This document shows positions 1 to 8,271 of a stretch of 64,000 bases of DNA, piece after piece. The stretch is from positions 1 through 64,000 of the forward strand of contig NZ_CAJPUX010000009.1 in assembly GCF_905397285.1 (NCBI RefSeq), given 5' to 3'. Both the position numbers and the translations under genes were made by a program. Within the stretch, counting starts at the first letter, position 1. The number at the start of each line of letters is the position of its first letter. The notes beneath the pieces are model-generated. The model was given only the letters and a program-made list of their open reading frames with translations. It was not told the origin of the DNA and did no database searches. Origin of the DNA: Cupriavidus plantarum (GTDB lineage Bacteria; Pseudomonadota; Gammaproteobacteria; Burkholderiales; Burkholderiaceae).

Positions 1-1
1 C

Positions 2-988
2 AGGCCCGCCGCGCAGCCGCTACGCCCGCCCTCCGCCAATCGCCCGGCGGCGGCCGTGGCCCCAGCGCCAGCCGAGTCGGCGCCGGTCCAGTCCGAGCGA
101 CCGCAACGTCCGGCCAGCGCCGACGAGCGCGCGAAGGACAGCGCGACCGGCCGCGCCGGCGACAACCTGCCACAGCGCGCGCGGGCGGACGACGGTCCGA
201 GCGACAGCGCTCGCGGCAACTCGCAGCGCACGCAACGCCACGACGCGGTGCCGCCATGGGAAATGGCCGGCGGCAGCGACGTGCCGCCGTGGGAAGAGAT
301 GCCGGCCGACCTGCCGCTCATCGGGCCGTACGACAGCGACCCCGGCTATGACGCCAGCATGATGTTCGACGCGCAAGACCCCGCGCCGTCCGCCGCACCA
401 TCCAGCCGCGCGCCGCAGCCGCGTGGCGCGCAAGCCCGGCCCCAGCAGGCGGGCATCGGCACGCAAGGCCGGGGTCCTCACTCTGGCGGTGGATCGCAGG
501 ACGCCGCACCGGCACGCCCGGCCGCGCCGTCGCAACCGCAGGCACCGGCCGTGCGCCCAGCCCCGGTCCCGCCCGCTGCCGACGCCGACGGCACGCCGCC
601 CGTGTTCACGGGCACCGCCGCCGACTGGCCCGCGCTGGCCGCCAGCCTGCCGTTACGCGGCCTGGCGCAGCAGCTGGCCTACCAAAGCGAACTGGCCCGC
701 GTGGTGGGCCGTACCGTCTATCTGCGCGTGCCCGTGGCCGCCATCGCCGAGAACGGCGTGGCCGACCGCATGCAGCAGGTCCTGAGCGAACACTTCGGGG
801 CCGACGTGCGCGTGCAATGCGAAATCGGCCCGGTGTTCGAAACCGCCGCGGCCGCCGATGCGCAGGCACGCGCCGAGCGCCAGCGCGAGGCCGAAGCGAA
901 CATCGAAGGCGACCCGTTCGTGCAGGGGCTGCTGCGCGAATTCGGCGGGCAGATCGTGCCGGGCTCGATCCAGCCGCGCGCCGCCTGA
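2..988 (+). CDS. dnaX: DNA polymerase III subunit gamma/tau, C-terminal part (cut by window edge)
   Basis: Clamp-loader subunit that links the replicative polymerase to the DnaB helicase. Only the last 328 codons are present; the frame is open to the left edge, so the ATPase domains lie outside. The visible part begins as a Pro/Ala/Arg-rich linker of about 190 residues. It ends in a compact tau C-terminal domain of about 130 residues (from FTGTAADWPALAASL to the end), the polymerase-binding region of tau. Identity rests on this domain and on ybaB-recR directly downstream, the classic dnaX-ybaB-recR order. The ATG at 56 is internal and not the true start. Confidence 0.9.
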   Translation, partial: RPAAQPLRPPSANRPAAAVAPAPAESAPVQSERPQRPASADERAKDSATGRAGDNLPQRARADDGPSDSARGNSQRTQRHDAVPPWEMAGGSDVPPWEEMPADLPLIGPYDSDPGYDASMMFDAQDPAPSAAPSSRAPQPRGAQARPQQAGIGTQGRGPHSGGGSQDAAPARPAAPSQPQAPAVRPAPVPPAADADGTPPVFTGTAADWPALAASLPLRGLAQQLAYQSELARVVGRTVYLRVPVAAIAENGVADRMQQVLSEHFGADVRVQCEIGPVFETAAAADAQARAERQREAEANIEGDPFVQGLLREFGGQIVPGSIQPRAA

Positions 989-1075
989 CACCCCATACAA
1001 CAGGGCAGCCGCAAGACACGCAGACGGCGGCCCATCGACACTCACACGATCTCACACGACTACAGGAGCAGCACC

Positions 1076-1405
1076 ATGATGAAAGGTCAACTGGCCGGGC
1101 TGATGAAGCAAGCCCAGCAGATGCAGGAAAACATGAAGAAGATGCAGGACCAGCTCGCGCTGATCGAGGTCGAGGGCCAGTCCGGCGCCGGTCTCGTGAA
1201 GGTGGTGATGACCTGCAAGAACGACGTCAAGCGCGTGACGATCGATCCGAGCCTGCTGGCCGACGACAAGGACCTGCTGGAGGACCTCGTCGCCGCCGCG
1301 TTCAATGACGCCGTGCGCAAGGCCGAAGCCACCACGCAGGAAAAGATGGGTTCGATGACGGCCGGCATGCCGGGTCTGCCGCCCGGCTTCAAGCTTCCGT
1401 TCTAA
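1076..1405 (+). CDS. ybaB: YbaB/EbfC family nucleoid-associated protein
   Basis: Small DNA-binding nucleoid protein, 109 aa, the same length as the E. coli protein. It has the family's Met/Gln/Lys-rich N-terminal helix (MKQAQQMQENMKKMQDQL), then a conserved core with VKVVMTCKNDVKRV-type strands and a Gly/Pro-rich tail. The start follows an AGGAG Shine-Dalgarno at about 1063; a second ATG at 1079 is an equally good start. It lies between dnaX and recR, with two bases to recR, so it is probably co-transcribed and tied to recombination repair. Confidence 0.95.
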   Translation: MMKGQLAGLMKQAQQMQENMKKMQDQLALIEVEGQSGAGLVKVVMTCKNDVKRVTIDPSLLADDKDLLEDLVAAAFNDAVRKAEATTQEKMGSMTAGMPGLPPGFKLPF

Positions 1406-1407
1406 GC

Positions 1408-2022
1408 ATGAGGGCAGCGCCCCCGACCTCGCTGCAGGCGCTGATCGAGGCGCTCAAGGTATTGCCCGGCGTCGGGCCGAAATCGGCCCAGCGCATGGCG
1501 TACCACCTGCTCCAGCACGACCGCGACGGCGCGCGCAAGCTCGGCGACGCGCTGCGCGGCGCCGCGGATGGCATCCGCCATTGCCAGCGTTGCAACACGT
1601 TCACGGAGCAGGACCTCTGCGAGACCTGCCGCGACGAACACCGCGACGCGTCGCTGCTGTGCGTCGTGGAAACGCCCGCCGATCAGATCATGATCGAGCA
1701 GACGCTGACCTTCCGCGGCCAGTATTTCGTACTGATGGGACGGCTCTCTCCACTCGACGGCGTGGGGCCGAAGGAGATCCATCTGGATCGCCTGCTGGCG
1801 CGGGCCACCGAGCCCGAACTGGGCGGTCCGGTATCGGAGGTGATCGTCGCCACCAACTTCACGACGGAGGGCGAGGCCACCGCGCACTACATCGGCGAAA
1901 TGCTGAAGTCGCGCGGGCTCAAGGTGTCGCGCCTCGCGCGCGGCGTGCCGGTGGGCGGCGAACTCGAGTACGTCGATGCGGGAACCATCGCGCGCGCCGT
2001 GATGGATCGCCGCAGCCTGTAG
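1408..2022 (+). CDS. recR: recombination mediator protein RecR
   Basis: RecR works with RecO/RecF to load RecA at gaps in daughter-strand repair. The 204-aa protein shows the expected order: a helix-hairpin-helix (LPGVGPKSAQRMAYHLL, about residues 18-34), a four-cysteine zinc finger (CQRCNTF...CETC, about 58-73), and a Toprim domain starting at LLCVVETPADQ. Full length compared with E. coli (201 aa). Two bases separate it from ybaB, so the genes are translationally close. Confidence 0.97.
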   Translation: MRAAPPTSLQALIEALKVLPGVGPKSAQRMAYHLLQHDRDGARKLGDALRGAADGIRHCQRCNTFTEQDLCETCRDEHRDASLLCVVETPADQIMIEQTLTFRGQYFVLMGRLSPLDGVGPKEIHLDRLLARATEPELGGPVSEVIVATNFTTEGEATAHYIGEMLKSRGLKVSRLARGVPVGGELEYVDAGTIARAVMDRRSL

Positions 2023-2044
2023 GCAGCGCCACTTTCCGTCCGCG

Positions 2045-2950
2045 ATGAATCTCGCCCGCTTCGACCTCGTCACCCTCGGACTGTTCGTGGCCGTCGTGCG
2101 CCATGGCAGCATCTCTGCCGGAGCGCGCCAGTCGCATCTGGCCGTGGCCGCGGCCAGCAAGCGCATCTCGGACCTCGAGACTGCGGTCGGCGCGCCGCTG
2201 TTCTTCCGCCATGCGGCGGGCGTGCAGCTGACCGAAGCGGGACAGGCGTGCTACCACCATGCGCTGACCATCCTGCAGGACGTCGAACGCATGGCGGGCG
2301 TGATGTCGGACTATGCGTCGGGCGTGCGCGGGCAGGTGCGCGTATGCGCGAACACCTCGGCCATCACGCAGTTTCTCCCCGACGATCTGGCCGAATTCAT
2401 GCGCCAGCATCCGACCATCCGCATCGAACTCGAGGAACAGAACAGCGCCGATATCGTCGCCGCGCTCGTCGAGAATCGCGCCGACGTGGGCATCTTCGCG
2501 GACCGCACGCCGTGCGCGGGTCTCGTGACGGTGGAGTACCGGCAGGATGAACTCGTCATCATCACGCCGCCCGGGCATCCGCTCTCCCAACGCGGACCCG
2601 TGCGTTATGCCGATACGCTGGACTACGACTTCGTGAGCCTGCCGCAGGTGACGTCGCTGGCCGCGCGGCTGCTGGAGGAGAGCAGCCGGCTCGAGCGGCC
2701 ATTCCGCCTGCGCATCCAGGTGCGCAGCTTCGATGCGATGTGCCGCATGGTCATGGCGGGCCTCGGCGTCGGCGTGCTGCCGCGCATCGCGGCCGAACCG
2801 CACGTGAAGTCGATGGGCTTGTCGCTGGTTTCGCTGCAGGACCCATGGGCGCGCCGCTCGCTGCTGATCGGCATGCGCGATCCCGCCGCGCTTACCGTGT
2901 CCGCGCGGTTGCTGATCACCCACCTCTGCGGCGACCGCGCGCCGTTCTGA
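2045..2950 (+). CDS. LysR-family transcriptional regulator
   Basis: A 301-aa LysR-type regulator. Residues about 4-65 form the winged helix-turn-helix, here with the unusual recognition stretch SHLAVAAASKRISDLE. Residues about 92-295 form the periplasmic-binding-fold effector domain. It lies only 22 bases after recR and on the same strand as the CoA-transferase operon 134 bases downstream, not divergent as many LysR genes are. It is the obvious candidate regulator of that operon. No Shine-Dalgarno is evident at this start. The effector is unknown. Confidence 0.9.
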   Translation: MNLARFDLVTLGLFVAVVRHGSISAGARQSHLAVAAASKRISDLETAVGAPLFFRHAAGVQLTEAGQACYHHALTILQDVERMAGVMSDYASGVRGQVRVCANTSAITQFLPDDLAEFMRQHPTIRIELEEQNSADIVAALVENRADVGIFADRTPCAGLVTVEYRQDELVIITPPGHPLSQRGPVRYADTLDYDFVSLPQVTSLAARLLEESSRLERPFRLRIQVRSFDAMCRMVMAGLGVGVLPRIAAEPHVKSMGLSLVSLQDPWARRSLLIGMRDPAALTVSARLLITHLCGDRAPF

Positions 2951-2996
2951 GCGCGCGCCGTACCGGCCACCTCCGCGTTTTCCCTAACCTTCGCGT

Positions 2997-3019
2997 TCCG
3001 TGAAAGCCCGCTTTCCGGA
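2997..3019. promoter_or_regulatory. Inverted repeat upstream of CoA-transferase operon, possible LysR operator
   Basis: In the 134-base gap between the LysR gene and the CoA-transferase gene there is a near-palindrome: TCCG-T-GAAAG-CCCG-CTTTC-CGGA. The arms match except for one extra base on the left. LysR proteins bind interrupted palindromes close to their target promoters, so this is a plausible operator. It is based on symmetry alone. Confidence 0.35.
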
Positions 3020-3084
3020 TTGCCGATTCCGCCGCCCGTCCCCGCTGGGGCACACTCGCTCCCACATCAACGGAGACAACCGAC

Positions 3085-4281
3085 ATGGCGCGACAGATTC
3101 TCGAAGGCATCCGGGTCCTGGAACTGGGGCAACTGATCGCCGGCCCGTTCGCGGCCAAGACCCTTGCCGACTTCGGCGCGCAGATCATCAAGGTGGAGCC
3201 GCCGGGCCAGGGCGATCCGCTGCGCAAATGGCGCATGCTCCACGAAGACACCTCGGTGTGGTGGGAGGCGCAATCGCGCAACAAGCAGTCGATCTGCATC
3301 GACCTGCGCCAGAAGGAGGGCCAGGCCCTCGTGCGCAAGCTCGCCGCCGAGGCGGACATCCTGATCGAGAACTTCCGCCCGGGGACGATGGAAAAATGGG
3401 GCCTGGGCTGGGACGTGCTCCATGCCGACAACCCGAAGCTGATCATGGTCCGCGTGTCGGGCTATGGTCAGACCGGCCCTCGCAAGGACGAGCCCGGCTT
3501 CGCGGCCGTGGCCGAGGCGATGGGCGGCCTGCGTTACCTCACGGGCGAACCGGGCCGCGCCCCCGTGCGTGCCGGCCTCTCCCTCGGTGACACGATCGCG
3601 GGCCTGCATGGCGCGCTCGGCGTATTGCTCGCGCTATACGAACGCGATGCGCGCGGCGGGGAAGGGCAGGTCATCGACGTTGCACTGTATGAATCGCTGT
3701 TCAACCTCAGCGAAAGCCTGCTGCCCGAGTACTCGGCGTTCGGCGCCGTGCGTCAGCCCGCGGGGGGCGCGCTGCCCGGCATCGCGCCATCGAACGCGTA
3801 TCCGTGCGGTTGCGGGGAATATGTGCTGATCGCCGCCAACGGCGATGCAATCTTCCGCCGGCTGATGCAGGCGATGGGACGTCCCGACCTCGGCGAAGAT
3901 CCGTCGCTCGCGCAGAACGATGGCCGCGTGAAGCGCGTCGAGGAAATCGATGCAGCGATCGCCGCCTGGACGCGCACGCAGACCGTCGCTTCCGCGCTCG
4001 ACATCCTGCGCGAGGCGCAGGTGCCATCGGGCCGCATCTATACGGTCAAGGACATCGCCGAGGATCCGCACTATCGCGCGCGTGGCGTGATCGAATCGGT
4101 GACCTCCGCCAAGGGCCTCACGGTCGAAGTCCCCGGCGTGATGCCGAAGCTGTCGGGCAATCCGGGCGCCATCCACGACCGCGCGCCGACGCTCGGCGAA
4201 CATACCGATACGGTGCTGGAACAAGCCGGCTTCGACGCCGGGGCCATCGCCGACCTGCGTGCACGGGGAGTGATCGCATGA
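3085..4281 (+). CDS. CaiB/BaiF family III CoA-transferase
   Basis: Family III CoA-transferase (398 aa), which moves CoA between carboxylic acids through an aspartyl-CoA thioester. The N-terminal CoA-binding half shows LADFGAQIIKVEPPGQGD. Asp169 in the motif SLGDTIAGLHGA sits where the catalytic Asp of formyl-CoA transferase lies. The start has CGGAGA upstream. Its stop overlaps the start of the HMG-CoA-lyase-like gene by four bases (ATGA), so the two are translationally coupled. The pair suggests activation of an organic acid followed by C-C cleavage of the CoA ester. The substrate cannot be read from the sequence. Confidence 0.92.
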   Translation: MARQILEGIRVLELGQLIAGPFAAKTLADFGAQIIKVEPPGQGDPLRKWRMLHEDTSVWWEAQSRNKQSICIDLRQKEGQALVRKLAAEADILIENFRPGTMEKWGLGWDVLHADNPKLIMVRVSGYGQTGPRKDEPGFAAVAEAMGGLRYLTGEPGRAPVRAGLSLGDTIAGLHGALGVLLALYERDARGGEGQVIDVALYESLFNLSESLLPEYSAFGAVRQPAGGALPGIAPSNAYPCGCGEYVLIAANGDAIFRRLMQAMGRPDLGEDPSLAQNDGRVKRVEEIDAAIAAWTRTQTVASALDILREAQVPSGRIYTVKDIAEDPHYRARGVIESVTSAKGLTVEVPGVMPKLSGNPGAIHDRAPTLGEHTDTVLEQAGFDAGAIADLRARGVIA

Positions 4282-5258
4282 GTGCCAATTTCTCTCACAA
4301 TCCCTACAAGCTCGCGGGGCCCGCCCGCGTCGAAATCAACGATGTCGCCCCGCGCGACGGCCTGCAGATCGAACCCGTGGTCGTGCCGACCCATGGCAAG
4401 GTCGCCTTCGTGAACGCACTGTCGCACTGCGGCTTCGCGCGTATCGAAGCCACGTCGTTCACGTCGGCCAAGGCGATTCCCGCGCTGGCCGACGCGGAAG
4501 CGGTCATGCATCAGATCGAACGCGTACCCGGCGTGCGGTACACAGTGCTGGTGCCGAACCTGCGCGGCCTCGAGCGCGCGCTGTCGTGCCATCCCGACGA
4601 GGTCAACCTCGTCATGTCGACGAGCGAGACGCACAACCGCGCCAACCTGCGCATGACGCGCGAGCAGTCGCGCGCCCAGCTGCTGGCGATGATCGCCGAA
4701 GCGGGCCGCGCGGGCGTGCCCGTCAACGTGTCGTTGTCCACGGTATTCGGCTGCCCGTTCGAGGGCGAGGTGAGCGTCGAGGACGTGATGGGCTTCGCGC
4801 AGACCTTCGCCGATGCCGGCGCGGCGGGCATCACGCTGTGCGACACCACGGGCATGGCCTATCCAAACCAGGTCGCCGCGCTGTGCGAGGACTTCCAGAA
4901 ACGGCTGCCGGACACCGGGCTGACGATCCATCTGCACAACACGCGCGGCATGGGTCTCGCCAATGCGATGGCCGCATGGCAGACGGGCGTCACGCGCTTC
5001 GACGCGGCGGCAGGCGGTCTCGGCGGTTGCCCCTATGCGCCGGGCGCGAGCGGCAACGTCAGCACCGAAGAGCTCGTGCATATGTTTGCGTCGATGGGCG
5101 TGGAAACCGGCGTGGACCTTGGCGCGTTGCTCGACGTGGTGGCCAGCCTGCCCGCATTGGTCGAGCGCGACATTTCCAGTCAGTTGCTGCGCGCGGGGCC
5201 GCGTCTGCGCACGCATCAGCCGCCGGCCTGGATGGCCGAACATTTTCAGGGTCAGTAG
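4278..5258 (+). CDS. hydroxymethylglutaryl-CoA lyase-like enzyme
   Basis: DRE-TIM aldolase-family lyase of 326 aa that cleaves 3-hydroxy-3-methylglutaryl-CoA or a related 3-hydroxyacyl-CoA to acetyl-CoA and a ketoacid. The metal and substrate motif APRDGLQIE is near residue 24. The HMG-CoA lyase signature with its catalytic cysteine (GGLGGCPYAPGASGN) is near residue 250. The ATG overlaps the CoA-transferase stop. With a CoA-transferase as partner and no leucine-pathway genes nearby, the natural substrate may be another branched hydroxyacyl-CoA such as a citramalyl-CoA type; that part is inference. Confidence 0.9.
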   Translation: MSANFSHNPYKLAGPARVEINDVAPRDGLQIEPVVVPTHGKVAFVNALSHCGFARIEATSFTSAKAIPALADAEAVMHQIERVPGVRYTVLVPNLRGLERALSCHPDEVNLVMSTSETHNRANLRMTREQSRAQLLAMIAEAGRAGVPVNVSLSTVFGCPFEGEVSVEDVMGFAQTFADAGAAGITLCDTTGMAYPNQVAALCEDFQKRLPDTGLTIHLHNTRGMGLANAMAAWQTGVTRFDAAAGGLGGCPYAPGASGNVSTEELVHMFASMGVETGVDLGALLDVVASLPALVERDISSQLLRAGPRLRTHQPPAWMAEHFQGQ

Positions 5259-5298
5259 TTCTTCCTCACAAACTTCGAACAAGACATACGGAGACAAC

Positions 5299-6267
5299 AT
5301 GCAACGCAATCTCACTCTCGTGGCGGCCTCGCTGCTCCTCGCGGCCGGTGCGGCCCACGCGCAGGATGGCGCCTATCCGAATCGCCCGATCACGCTGGTC
5401 GTCTCGGCCGCGGCGGGCGGCACGACCGACATCGCCGCGCGCATGATTTCCGAGCCGCTGTCGAAGGCGCTCGGCCAGCCCGTGGTCGTGGACAACCGTC
5501 CCGGCGGCAACGGTGGCATCGCCGCATCGGTGGTGCAGCGCTCGAAGGCCGACGGTTACACGCTGCTGCTGCAGTATTCGGGCTTCCACGTGATTACGCC
5601 GCTGCTGACCAAGACCTCGTGGGACCCCGTCAAGGACTTCATGCCCGTGGCCAACGTGCTGTCGGCGCCGCAGGTGCTCGTCGTGCGTCCGTCGCTGCCG
5701 GTGAAGTCGCTCAAGGAACTGGTGGCATATGCCAAGGCCAATCCGAACAAGCTGAATTACGCGTCGTCGGGTAACGGTTCGCTGCAGCACGTATCCACCG
5801 AGTTGCTGAACCAGATGGCGGGCATCCAGATCACGCACGTGCCGTACAAGGGCACGGGCCCGGCGATGACCGATCTGCTCGGCGGGTCGGTCGACCTCAC
5901 GATCACCACGCCGCCGCCGCTGATGGGCCATATCGCCGCCGGCAAGCTGCGCCCGCTCGTGGTCACGAGCAAGGAGCGCCTGCCCAGCCTGAAGGACGTG
6001 CCGTCCGCGGCCGAAGCGGGCTATCCCGACCTCGATGTCTCGTCGTGGTTCGCGATGTACGCGCCGGCCGGCACGCCCAAGCCCGTCATCGACAAGCTGA
6101 CCGGCGAGATCGACAAGATCATGAAGACCGAGGCGTTCCGCAAGAAGGCCGAGGAACTTGGCGCGGAGGCCAAATACATGAATCCGCAACAGCTCGACCA
6201 GTACCAGAAGGCGGAGCTGGCGCGCTGGGGCAAGGTCATCAAGTCGGCCGACATCCGCGCGGAGTGA
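5299..6267 (+). CDS. Bug-family (TctC-like) periplasmic solute-binding protein
   Basis: A 322-aa periplasmic binding protein of the Bug/TctC family, greatly expanded in Bordetella, Cupriavidus and relatives, that binds carboxylates. There is a clear Sec signal peptide (LTLVAASLLLAAGAAHA). The mature part begins with YPNRPITLVVSAAAGGTTD, the typical first-strand motif, followed by VDNRPGGNGGIAA. A GGAGAC Shine-Dalgarno precedes the ATG. No TctA/TctB membrane genes are nearby, so it is an orphan binding protein. It most likely delivers the acid used by the two enzymes upstream. Confidence 0.93.
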   Translation: MQRNLTLVAASLLLAAGAAHAQDGAYPNRPITLVVSAAAGGTTDIAARMISEPLSKALGQPVVVDNRPGGNGGIAASVVQRSKADGYTLLLQYSGFHVITPLLTKTSWDPVKDFMPVANVLSAPQVLVVRPSLPVKSLKELVAYAKANPNKLNYASSGNGSLQHVSTELLNQMAGIQITHVPYKGTGPAMTDLLGGSVDLTITTPPPLMGHIAAGKLRPLVVTSKERLPSLKDVPSAAEAGYPDLDVSSWFAMYAPAGTPKPVIDKLTGEIDKIMKTEAFRKKAEELGAEAKYMNPQQLDQYQKAELARWGKVIKSADIRAE

Positions 6268-6324
6268 GGATACGCAATAAGGTTACGTACTAAGCAAGCG
6301 CTTAAGTATTGATCCCGATGCGGA

Positions 6325-6367
6325 GAGGGCGCCACTCGCGTAGCATGCGAGGGCGCCCCTTTGCTTT
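6325..6367 (+). terminator. Rho-independent-like terminator after the Bug gene
   Basis: A GC-rich hairpin with arms GGGCGCC (6327-6333) and GGCGCCC (6352-6358), extended inward by ACTCGC/GCGAG pairs, is followed by CCTTTGCTTTC. The T-tract is broken. It separates the CoA-transferase operon from the ABC importer genes. Confidence 0.6.
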
Positions 6368-6390
6368 CTGGCGACGTCTGGAGACATGAC

Positions 6391-7434
6391 ATGTACAACA
6401 AAAAATTCTGGAAGCAGCTGCTGATCGCCTTCGCGCTGTTCCTCGCCGGCTGGTTCACGTTTGGCTACGCACTGGCCCAGGGCAAGCCGGAAAAGCCCAA
6501 AGTCACGGTGGCGGTGGGCGGCAAGAACCTGTTCTATTACCTTCCGCTGACGATCGCCGAACGCCTCGGCTACTTCAAGGAAGAGGGCCTCGATGTCGAG
6601 ATCGTCGACTTCGCGGGCGGCGCCAAGGCACTGCAGGCCGTCGTGGGCGGCAGCGCCGACGTCGTATCGGGTGCGTACGAGCACACGATCAACCTGCAGG
6701 CCAAGGGCCAGCAGTATCAGGAGTTCGTGCTGCAGGGCCGCGCGCCGCAGATCGTGCTCGTGGTCTCCAACAAGACCATGCCGAATTACAAGTCGATCGC
6801 CGACCTCAAGGGCAAGAAGATCGGCGTGACGGCGCCGGGCTCCTCGACGAACATGATGGCCAACTTCGTGCTGGCCAAGTCGGGGCTCAAGCCTTCGGAC
6901 GTGTCGTTCATCGGCGTGGGCGCGAGCGCCGGTGCCGTGGCGGCGATGCGCTCGGGCCAGATCGACGCGATGGCGAACCTCGACCCCGTGATCTCGATGC
7001 TGACGCAGAAGAACGAGGTGAAGATCGCTTCCGACACGCGCACGCTCAAGGAAACCGAGGCGGTATTCGGCGGCAATATGCCGTCTGGCTGCCTGTATGC
7101 GTCCACCGCGTTCATCCAACAGAATCCGAACACCGTGCAGGCGATGACCAACGCGATGGTGCGGGCGCTCAAGTGGCTGCAGAAGGCGGGGCCGTCGGAC
7201 ATCGTCAAGACGGTGCCCGAGAGCTATCTGCTCGGCGATCGCGCGCTGTACCTCGCCGCATGGGAGAAAGTGCGCGAAGCGATCTCGCCGGACGGCGTGA
7301 TGCCCGCCGATGGCCCGCGCACCGCGCTGAACACGCTGCAGCAGTTCGACCCCGAGCTCAAGGGCAAGCCGATCAAGCTCGAGAACACGTTCACGAACGC
7401 GTTCGTGCAGAAGGCCAACGCGAAGTACAAGTAA
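6391..7434 (+). CDS. NitT/TauT-type ABC transporter substrate-binding protein
   Basis: A 347-aa periplasmic binding protein of the nitrate/taurine/thiamine-precursor type (NMT1/SsuA-like). A signal peptide runs from MYNKKFWKQLL to ALAQ. The mature domain starts with VAVGGKNLFYYLPLTIAERLGYFKEEGLDVEI, typical of the family, and includes DLKGKKIGVTAPGSSTNMM. The ATG at 6391 has GGAGA upstream and is preferred over the TTG at 6361. The ATPase and permease follow directly, giving a complete importer. The substrate is not predictable; candidates include aliphatic sulfonates, pyrimidine precursors or aromatic acids. Confidence 0.92.
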   Translation: MYNKKFWKQLLIAFALFLAGWFTFGYALAQGKPEKPKVTVAVGGKNLFYYLPLTIAERLGYFKEEGLDVEIVDFAGGAKALQAVVGGSADVVSGAYEHTINLQAKGQQYQEFVLQGRAPQIVLVVSNKTMPNYKSIADLKGKKIGVTAPGSSTNMMANFVLAKSGLKPSDVSFIGVGASAGAVAAMRSGQIDAMANLDPVISMLTQKNEVKIASDTRTLKETEAVFGGNMPSGCLYASTAFIQQNPNTVQAMTNAMVRALKWLQKAGPSDIVKTVPESYLLGDRALYLAAWEKVREAISPDGVMPADGPRTALNTLQQFDPELKGKPIKLENTFTNAFVQKANAKYK

Positions 7435-7456
7435 GCTCTCTCTCACGCGTCGCCCC

Positions 7457-8269
7457 ATGACCACGCCAGCCTTGTCCCTCGATAACGTGACCTGCACGTT
7501 TGTCTCCCGCGAAGACCGCGGCCAGCGCTACACCGCCGTCCGCGATACGACGCTGACCATCGCGCCCGGGGAGTTCGTCTCCGTGGTCGGCCCCACGGGC
7601 TGCGGCAAGTCGACGCTGCTGAACGTCAGCGCCGGCCTGCTGTCGCCATCGAGCGGCACGGTCCGCGTGTTCGGCGAGCCGCTGGAAGGCATCAACGCGC
7701 GCGCGGGATACATGTTCCAGGCCGAGGCGCTGATGCCGTGGCGCAATGCGCTCGACAACGTCATCGCCGGCCTCGAGTTCCGTGGCGTGCCGCGCACGGA
7801 CGCGGTGGCGCAGGGCGAGGAATGGCTGCGCCGTGTCGGTCTTGGCGGGTTTGGCGACCGCTATCCGCATCAGTTGTCCGGCGGCATGCGCAAGCGCGTG
7901 AGCCTCGCGCAGACGCTGGTGCTCGACCCCGACATCATCCTGATGGACGAACCGTTCTCCGCGCTCGACGTCCAGACGCGCCAGCTCATGGAGAACGAGG
8001 TGCTCGACCTGTGGGCCGCCCGGCGCAAGGCGGTGCTATTCATCACGCACGACCTCGACGAGGCCATCGCGATGAGCGACCGCGTCGTGGTGCTGTCGGC
8101 GGGGCCCGGCACGCATCCGATCGGCGAGTTCGCGATCGACCTGCCGCGTCCGCGCGACGTTGCCGAGGTCCGCAATCATCCACGCTTCGTGGAATTGCAC
8201 GCGGCCATCTGGGATGTGCTGCGCGAGGAAGTCCTGAAGGGCTATGCGCAACAACGCAAGGTAGCCTGA
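7457..8269 (+). CDS. ABC transporter ATP-binding protein (NitT/TauT type)
   Basis: Nucleotide-binding subunit (270 aa) of the importer. Visible motifs are Walker A GPTGCGKST (about residue 46), Q-loop region FQAEALMPWRNALDNV, signature LSGGMRKR, Walker B IILMDEPF, D-loop SALD and H-loop ITHD. The arrangement is that of SsuB/TauB-like ATPases. It lies 22 bases after the binding-protein gene and two bases before the permease gene. The start is placed by homology, because the Shine-Dalgarno is weak. Confidence 0.94.
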   Translation: MTTPALSLDNVTCTFVSREDRGQRYTAVRDTTLTIAPGEFVSVVGPTGCGKSTLLNVSAGLLSPSSGTVRVFGEPLEGINARAGYMFQAEALMPWRNALDNVIAGLEFRGVPRTDAVAQGEEWLRRVGLGGFGDRYPHQLSGGMRKRVSLAQTLVLDPDIILMDEPFSALDVQTRQLMENEVLDLWAARRKAVLFITHDLDEAIAMSDRVVVLSAGPGTHPIGEFAIDLPRPRDVAEVRNHPRFVELHAAIWDVLREEVLKGYAQQRKVA

Positions 8270-8271
8270 TC

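Noticed and set aside
6288..6310. AAGCAAGCGCTTAAG-like palindrome after the Bug gene, reminiscent of TetR-type operators of fatty-acid regulons.
   Set aside because: Only the central eight bases are symmetric, it lies at the 3' end of an operon beside the terminator, and no TetR gene is near.
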